Shown here: one piece after another, positions 57,730-64,000 of the stretch | Numbering within the stretch: the first letter of the stretch is position 1 | Layout of the letters: every line of letters begins with the position of its first letter | Source of the DNA: Melitaea cinxia | Taxonomy: Eukaryota > Arthropoda > Insecta > Lepidoptera > Nymphalidae | DNA length: 64,000 nucleotides | Assembly (NCBI RefSeq): GCF_905220565.1 | Contig: NC_059399.1 | Location: 14,934,501 to 14,998,500, forward strand | Direction of reading: 5' to 3' | The notes under the pieces: model-generated | What the model was told of the DNA's origin: nothing | Database searches by the model: none | What the model saw: only the letters and a program-made list of their open reading frames with translations | Made by a program: the position numbers and the translations under genes

Positions 57730-57960
57730 GTATGTTCGGGGATAGCTTCATCGTTTACCAATCGGTTTGTTGGAAAGGAGATATCCTAAGTGTAGTACCG
57801 TAATAAGGAAACCAGGATCTGATGATGAAATCCCAGAGAAATCGAAGGAAACCTTCAAAAATCTTAGTGACGACTAGTATGTTTGTTAATTTTTTTCGTT
57901 TACGTACATTGTATTACTCGTCAATGTAATTGAAGTCGGTTTTTTTCATTTGCGAGCAAA
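57627..57960 (+). mobile_element. MITE-like family E with AT expansion
   Basis: Left end CGCCTTCAAAAAACGAGGAG, then an AT microsatellite at 57670-57727, then GGAAAGGAGATATCCTAAGT, GAAATCCCAGAGAAATCG and the end AATTGAAGTCGGTTTTTTTC. The AT repeat occupies the position of the short TATATA of other copies, so it grew in place. Confidence 0.7.
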
Positions 57961-59369
57961 CACAGTTATTATATTATATTGTAATCTCTTGTATATCATT
58001 TTAACATCCCGCAGTGTTTTGTTTATAATTGTTATAGTTTGCATCACTTTTGTGTTTTACAGCTTTCATCGATAGAAGTTTGCCAATAACTATACAAATC
58101 AAAATTGATCGCTGGTGAATCCTTAAATTTAAACTTCCACAAATTAATAATTTTACCTTAGGTACTTCATTTATTTATTTATATACGTATATCCATGTAC
58201 AAATCTAAAACTCTAAAAATACATAACTTAATATTAAATACATAATTTAAAAAAAAATACGCATAATTTTCTATCAAAAAGTTGTATAACGAAGACGATA
58301 TTGAGAGGGAATAATAAAAACGACTATTAAAAGCACTCCTACGTTTTGACGCGAAGTCTGTCTCCCATAGCACATTTATATGTTATGAGGCATATCGTTT
58401 TCACCCTAAATATAATCATATTTCCATTATTAAATATCTCTGTTGATATCTTGCGTCTCGACTCGTCTTCCTTCTGCTGCTTCATTCGTATGCTCACGGC
58501 GTGGTTTATACTGCGCATTATTTATACGGTTCTTTTGTTTTTTTTTTATTATGTTAATACTATTTTATTTTTGTTCCAGTATATGAGAAATCACTGAATA
58601 TGAGAAATCACTTGTGTGATGGGAGCCGTACAATTTTATTTTTTAATTTTATTTATATAAGGCCATCGTTGGTTCGAAACACAGCTTGTAAAGTTTTACT
58701 TATTTATTAAAATTACAAAAGTACAAAAAGAAATATAAACAAAATTTTCTTAACTTTTCTGTATGAATTGTAGTAATAAAGATTCCTTTAAATAGTATTC
58801 AACCAAGACTAAAAGTTAGTAAGTTAATTTCAGCGATTAGTTTACTACAAAATAAATACTTGTACGGGTGAGCTTACATTGAGCAATATGATCGTCTTGC
58901 AAACTCATAACCTCCTTGGTTTGGATTCCGTCATAGCCTTCCCTAACATGTCATCTATCACTCAACCATAGACTGTACCATACAACACTTCATTTTGTTG
59001 TCATTTGTCTCCAATAAATGAAGTTAAACACTAAATAAATAACACAATTGTTACGTTAAAACAACAATAAAAATCCAATAGAATAATATAAAAGTCATTG
59101 ACACCAAAAAAATTAAGATTTAAAAAGATGATAAAAATAAATACGTAAATTCGAACGTAATAACAAGTTTTCCGATTGAAGTGCAATAACAATCATAGTA
59201 AGTAATATGATCCATTTCATCTGAAGCGATTAAAATTAAGTAACTTGTTACGAGAAGTTATGCAAGTTGGTATTAGAGATAGAAATAGGTTAAACTATTC
59301 AATTTAAATGACAAAGTCTCCTTAGACTTTCTATTTGTACGTTGTATTAATCTAGAAACTAAACCGAAC
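57961..59369. other. non-coding
   Basis: No recognised repeat or exon. AT-rich short frames only. Confidence 0.45.
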
Positions 59370-59371
59370 CT

Positions 59372-59871
59372 AATAGCCTCTGATATTCCACTGCTGGGGA
59401 AAGGCCTCTTTCACTGTATTGGAGAAGCTTAATCTATCACCATATTCCTCTACGGGTTTACACATCATCATTGGCCTTAATCCGTCTAATTCAGACGATT
59501 TACACAGTGTCAGAAAGACACTGTCTTGCCTAGGACACTCTTCAGGAAAACGCAGAGTTAGCTTAAGCTCTGCACCACTCTCTCGATCTCACTGGCTAGG
59601 CCCACAGGAACGACGAGTCGATAAGTGTGGAGCCAGTTCAGCTGACGGAGTTTTTCGCATTTTAGAGCTATGCCACAAAAGCTTGACGGAGATCCCATTC
59701 CGGGTTTCAAATGAAGTTTTCCTTCTCCAGGACCCTGATGATTTTGAGCCAGGTTTATCCCTCAGTCGCCTTTTACGACCCCCATGGGAAGAAAGGGGGT
59801 GGTGCTATTCTATTCGGCCGACACCACACGGCGGGCGGGTTTACACATAATTTCCTTTCAATGAGTAACGA
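59372..59871 (-). mobile_element. SINE A-related copy, interrupted
   Basis: Left piece 59372-59465 (TATTCCACTGCTGGGG, AAAGGCCTCTTTC, GAAGCTTAATC) and right piece 59836-59871 (AATTTCCTTTCAATGAGTAACGA) are consecutive parts of a reverse SINE A, split by a ~370-bp insertion. Confidence 0.65.
59466..59835 (-). mobile_element. non-autonomous element with SINE B-type head and a different body
   Basis: Flanked by the 13-bp duplication CGGGTTTACACAT (59453-59465 and 59836-59848). Read minus it begins CCGCCGTGTGGTGTCGG, with stem GTGGTGT/GCACCAC and GTCGTAAAAGGCGAC followed by TGAGGG, then a body unlike SINE B. It ends GGCCAATGATG. The 5' head is closest to that of the Dong-like LINE (GTAAAAGG loop, GAATAG between stems). 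Confidence 0.85.
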
Positions 59872-59942
59872 CTCTGCTAACCTACTTCTACATGGACAAA
59901 GATGCATATGCCTAGCAGTGCGATGTAACAGGCTGCTATCCC
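59872..59942 (+). repeat. SINE A tail in opposite orientation
   Basis: TACTTCTACATGGACAAAG and CCTAGCAGTGCGATGTAACAG are the plus-strand SINE A tail, so two SINE A pieces lie head to head here. Confidence 0.6.
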
Positions 59943-61119
59943 ATCATTTATTAAGTTAGTTACTATTTAGTCCTTGTAATTTATAAGATTTGCTTCACTT
60001 CAAACTTTCAAACTATCTAACGCAGTAAGTTTTAGTCTAATAAGACGACTTTACCGCATAGGAAAACTTTTTTTTTGTGTTCGTTATTGTCAGGACAAGT
60101 TTGTATAAAAGAAAACTGAGGAAAATCGAAATTTTAACGAGAAAAAATGGCCTTACATAGTTCGTCGGGCCACATAGTAGTAAGTAAATAAATATGAGTA
60201 CGATACACATTGCAGTGATAACAATTGCCTCAGATAGTAATTTAAGTTCTTTGTATAGCTAATACCGGTTAACACATTTTCTTATATGTCAGTTAAAGTT
60301 TATTATAATACCTACTTTAACGAAATACTTGTACAAATATGAATTGCATTTAGACTCATGAATCGGACCAACAACCCTGGAGAGTCATTACCAACTACCA
60401 ACGGTTTAGTCAAATAATGCTAACGATTTAAATTTTATCATACTTGATAGCATAGAATACAAGTAAAACAGTTAACCGTAAATGACAAACAAATTGGCAA
60501 GTACATAATCTGTGATTTTGTTAGAAGAATACTATTTTAAAATAAACACAACTTGAAATATAATAACTACAAAATATATTTTTTTAAGATAGCAAAGACA
60601 ATGTTACATTTTATCAAAAACCCTTACATAATCGCAGCCAACGGACCTATTATCCAGCAACGAATACTATTGCCCACTGTTCAAGCTTCGCCTACTTCGA
60701 CAGCTTAAGAAAGGGATACACACTACCCCCCAAGTCACTCTCAAAGGTGAGAAATTTTCTTATCGTTAAATAGCACCCTTTTACAAACTTTCCTACACAA
60801 ATAAAAGTTTTCAGCCCGGCACACCTCTGCCTTGTTTTGTTGTTTCACTAACAAATTGTTCTCATTTGTAAGATATCTCTCTTGTCTGGCTATTTACTTG
60901 TTTATCTGATTCAATTAAGTTTTAAGAAGGCTTATCTCTGTGACTATTCACAATAATTTATTTGTTATTATCGCGCTATCATAACTTTAAACTTGTTGTT
61001 ACTTACGTTTCTCGATAAACTTTAAAGTTGTTTTGTGTATATAAATATATGTAATTTTAATCTGTAAATACTTATTTAGGAAATGCAAATTACATAATAA
61101 TATAATTTTATAAGCGACT
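59943..61119. other. non-coding with a SINE C remnant
   Basis: 60055-60180 shows weak similarity to 13120-13347 (Helitron-like). 60335-60412 is a degraded reverse SINE C head (AATCGGACCAACAACCCTGG, CAACGGTTTAGTCA). The block 60620-60860 is less AT-rich, unique and unexplained. Confidence 0.4.
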
Positions 61120-61200
61120 TTTTCTGTAAGATCAAGGTACATACCCATTCGGACTGTTCAGGTTTTGAGCAGGATATTTCTATTGTACCCTATCTCAGAT
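61120..61200 (+). repeat. SINE-like family H, 3' piece
   Basis: CTGTAAGATCAAGGTACATACC and TTTTGAGCAGGATATTTC, then TGTACCCTATCTCAG, match the end of the 26250-26530 copy. Confidence 0.6.
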
Positions 61201-61275
61201 ATATATGTATTAATATTTAATATCATATATTAGACAAAATATATTTAAATTATACGTACAGACATAGTTGTACAT

Positions 61276-61552
61276 AAACATTTTTAATATCATATCAAAA
61301 ATCGACCGTTCCAGCGGGCATCGAACCTGCATCTCCGACTGACCGTGTCGGTGCTCTAGCCAATTAAGCTATGGAACGATGTACCCGCTAGATCGAAATT
61401 TTTGATATGATGATTTTATATTCGGTTTAAGCGAACCTTGGCGCCGTCTACAGTGAGTTTTTTACAGAAACCCGTAACTATTCAAAGTTTCATATTACAA
61501 TGAATGTCTTTGACAGGAACGGTCGATTTTTGATATGATATTAAAAATGTTT
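61276..61552. mobile_element. 277-bp element with perfect 37-bp inverted ends and a tRNA-like module
   Basis: The arms 61276-61312 and 61516-61552 are exact reverse complements. A third, slightly altered partial copy of the inner arm lies at 61391-61412 (TCGAAATTTTTGATATGAT). The left arm includes six bases of a tRNA-like acceptor stem; the right arm carries the same six bases without the rest of the tRNA. No target-site duplication longer than a few AT bases was seen. Confidence 0.75.
61307..61378 (-). tRNA. tRNA-like sequence, probably pseudogene
   Basis: The minus strand folds as a cloverleaf of 72 nt: acceptor CGTTCCA/TGGAACG (7 bp), D arm GCTTAATTGGCTAGAGC, anticodon stem CCGAC/GTCGG with loop ACGGTCA, and T arm GCAGG-TTCGATG-CCCGC with one mismatch. 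The B-box GGTTCGATGCC fits Pol III. Position 33 is C, not U, and the T stem has an A-C mismatch, so it is likely not a working tRNA. If read literally the anticodon would be GGT. Confidence 0.5.
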
Positions 61553-61559
61553 GGAATTT

Positions 61560-61955
61560 CCTAATGTGGGGTAACACAAAAATAAAATCGTACAAAATAG
61601 TTGTACATATTTTAGATTACAACACATTCATGTTTTTTTTTTGTTTTTTTATTATCATTATTTTTTTACGTAGGTAAATTATTTTCGCCAAGTCATTAGT
61701 ATATCATAAAAGTTTTATCCTTCAAAAGTAAAATCCTCATGCGAAGATTATACTTGTAAGAATAAATCTCGGACTTTAATGCACACACACACTGGTGGCT
61801 TTTCGTTACATAAAAGTTCTTATTATAATACTTATTATTAGTTTAAACGTTATTTAAGCCCCGATGAATTAAAAATATCTAAAAATATCACACATCCGCT
61901 CTTCGTGAGTGATAGATTGACTTCATCCTTCTATTTTTATTTTTTACTTTGTTTC
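61560..61955. other. non-coding
   Basis: AT-rich, nothing recognised. Confidence 0.5.
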
Positions 61956-61959
61956 GGTA

Positions 61960-62240
61960 CTAAAGAATATAGCGACTAAGGGATAACACAGTTCCGCTAC
62001 CACCTTGGAACTTAAAAAGCCGACCGGTGGCGGGATAACCATCCAACTGCTGGCTTTGAAATACACAGGCCGAAGACGGGCAGCAGCGTCTTCGGTGCGA
62101 TAAAGTCAACCCTGCGGTCACCAACCCGCCTGCCCAGCGTGGTGACTATGGGCAAAACACATGAGTTCACGCTATTTTTTGCGTAAACTTGTGGAGGCCT
62201 ATGTCCAGCAGTGGACTGTATGGGCTGTAATGATGATGAC
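61960..62240 (+). mobile_element. SINE B copy with internally deleted head
   Basis: GGTACTAAAGAATATAGC is joined directly to GACTAAGGGATAACACAG, so about 35 bp including the second stem arm and most of the hairpin are missing. The body and tail (GTCCAGCAGTGGACTGTATG, ATGATGATG) are complete. Confidence 0.8.
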
Positions 62241-62822
62241 TTTGTTTCGGACAATTTCTTATGAAAAATACATTTTTAACATATGTATAATAATTCTGAT
62301 AACCCTGGTCCATTTAACCTGTTATAAATTAACGCATGTCATCTCTACATAAATCGTTAAAATAATACCACGAAAACGTTCCTAAAATTACGGGACAAAA
62401 TCCCAGATACACATATAAGAGGGACTTAGTTAATTATTATCAGTTAGTGTGGGATAGAAATAAATTTCACTTTGTTAAATTTTACTACACCCTAACCGAC
62501 TATTCAGGCCTTCCTACCCCCGTATATTGTGATAAAGCCCATGAGTAAGCCGTGTCCCATATCTCTTTGTTGTTTGTGGCAGTTTATTTATTAACTGGTC
62601 TTAGCCTGCGGCGATTCTCACGTACATTCAATATTTACTAATTTGAAAGAACGTTTTTGACTGCTTCAGATGATTTAATATTTTTTTTTTCTTATATATA
62701 TATGAATTTATCTGCGATGCAAATCATTACGTTAATACTCGTATCGAAACTAAAGAGATATACTTAGATTACAAAGAATGAAACGTATTGTAAGAATAAT
62801 AATAAAAAAAAAGATTAGTTAA
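62241..62822. other. non-coding
   Basis: AT-rich, nothing recognised. Confidence 0.5.
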
Positions 62823-63200
62823 TCCATACTAATATTATAAAAAGGTAAAGTTTCTAACTTTGTTTGTTTGTGGGGGGTAATCTTCGTAAATACTGATCCG
62901 AACACGAAAATTCTTTCACTAACAGAAAGCTACTTTATTAAGGAGTGACATAGGCTATATTTTATTGTGATTGAACAAAAATTCAGTGAAAATTTTTATA
63001 TATAAAACTCTCGCGTCACAATGTTAGTTACAATACTTCTCCGAAACGGCTGGATTTTTCTGAAAATTTGTGTGCATATCGGGTAGGTCTGAGATTCGGC
63101 TAACATCTTTTTTTCATAAAGCTAAGATATAAGGAGGAGAGGGGGGTATTTAAGGGTGTTAATAACATATATGGCAAAACAACGTTTGCGGGTCAGCTAG
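62823..63200 (+). mobile_element. Helitron-like non-autonomous element (378 bp)
   Basis: Starts TCCATACTAATATTATAAAA after A, and ends GTTTGCGGGTCAGCTAG before T. A short hairpin GCAAA/TTTGC (near 63172-63189) precedes CTAG by about 11 nt, as Helitron 3' ends do. The interior CTCCGAAACGGCTGGATTTT is typical of lepidopteran families. No Rep/helicase coding capacity. Confidence 0.8.
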
Positions 63201-64000
63201 TCAGTAATAAACTAGATGTAATTTTCTACATGGCTTGGGTGTCAAAACACTACGTTGCATACTATAGATGAAGTAGGTAAACACGAGGATAAAGCTTACG
63301 TTATCACTGAATGCCGTTAGCTACATTTCAACGTGAGAAAACCGAACCAAAATCGTGTAATTTAAGAAGATGACGCTAATAGCGGTATATATACTTTACG
63401 TTAATAAATTAATTAAGTCAAGAAATTTATTACGTAAGAGATTTATAATTATTAAGAAAAGTGTAATGATTTTAAGGAATATGTTTTAAATCAAATAATT
63501 TGTGATATAAACTCTTTTGTTTATTATTAGTATAGTCTTTGACAACCGGTCGAATTTCGACCGTTAGACGACCACTATATAGTTTTATTTTATTTTAAAC
63601 ACACTATTTGTAACTAAACTTTTATCGTTACTTACATATTGATTTTTATGTAAGTAAAATGTGAAAATTTGCGAAGTAATATTAACAAATAATTACGATA
63701 TTTTGTAGTGTACCCACTTGAAATATCGAAATATCATATACTTATAATATTACTTTCAAAGAAACTAAAACTGTTCATAACTGTGTATATAAATGTCTTT
63801 GGTTAAGTTATTATTGAATTAGACAAAAGAGCATTTTTCATACATATATTTCAGTGAAGGATTTTGTGTATTTTTTTACTACAACTGATAGAATGAACTT
63901 TATTATTTGCGATTTCGACCCCATTAAGAATTATTGTAAATTACACTATAATATTTAGGAATTATAATCAAGATCAAGATAAAACGCTAAAACAATGCCC
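63201..64000. other. non-coding
   Basis: AT-rich. No repeat of the window, exon or RNA gene recognised up to the right edge. Confidence 0.5.

Noticed and set aside
59419..59850. 143-codon plus-strand frame
   Set aside because: It runs across a SINE A piece and the nested element, antisense to the latter.
1..64000. CRISPR arrays, bacterial operons, rRNA genes, LTR retrotransposons or viral genes
   Set aside because: None seen. Repeats are dispersed eukaryotic elements, and no LTR pair or viral gene was recognised.

Overview
This window looks like nuclear DNA of a butterfly or moth. It is strongly AT-rich and dominated by short interspersed repeats of lepidopteran type: tRNA-derived SINEs, LINE 3' ends running into ATGATG, TAA or TAAA microsatellites, small Helitron-like elements starting TC and ending CTAG between A and T, and a Dong/R4-type LINE inserted in a TAA microsatellite. 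These calls come from pattern recognition and comparison of copies inside the window; no database search was possible.

Host coding DNA is scarce. The only convincing host exons are on the minus strand at 46077-48201: three exons with good splice sites and matching reading phase. The most 3' one (46077-46254) resembles the second immunoglobulin-like region of the insect Beaten-path (beat) neuronal proteins. The two upstream ones (47064-47180 and 48040-48201) encode a Ser/Pro/acid-rich linker, and a possible 29-nt micro-exon lies at 48385-48413. The rest of the gene must lie outside the window or was not recognised.

The largest coding feature is a nearly complete non-LTR retrotransposon at about 8991-12862, between two TAA repeats. 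Its single long ORF (9159-12707) carries a Myb-like N-terminal domain, a reverse transcriptase, a CCHC knuckle and a PD-(D/E)xK restriction-like endonuclease. One in-frame TAA at 10911-10913, in RT motif A, interrupts it.

Layout. 1-8 kb: AT-rich, with old repeat pieces, an 8-bp GC-rich minisatellite and a 22-bp palindrome. 8-13 kb: SINEs and the Dong-like LINE. 13.6-13.9 kb: a dense cluster of perfect inverted repeats. 18-33 kb: SINE-rich, with three documented insertions into older repeats (D repeat, 21.6 kb, 29.4 kb). 34-43 kb: Helitrons, LINE tails and a diverged local duplication (39.6/41.4 kb). 43.5-50 kb: the beat-like exons. 50-63 kb: further nested insertions (50.4, 55.0, 59.5 kb), Helitrons, and a 277-bp element with perfect 37-bp terminal inverted repeats overlapping a tRNA-like sequence.

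The most interesting pattern is modular exchange among retroelements. A 5' head with a covarying 7-bp stem and a GTCG/CGAC hairpin is shared by the Dong-like LINE, by a ~340-bp non-autonomous family with about nine copies here, and by a third element with a different body. The 3' end of the ~340-bp family is nearly identical to the end of an unrelated LINE ORF, including its last codons. Seven insertions into older repeats can be read in the window, six of them with recognisable target-site duplications in the interrupted repeat.
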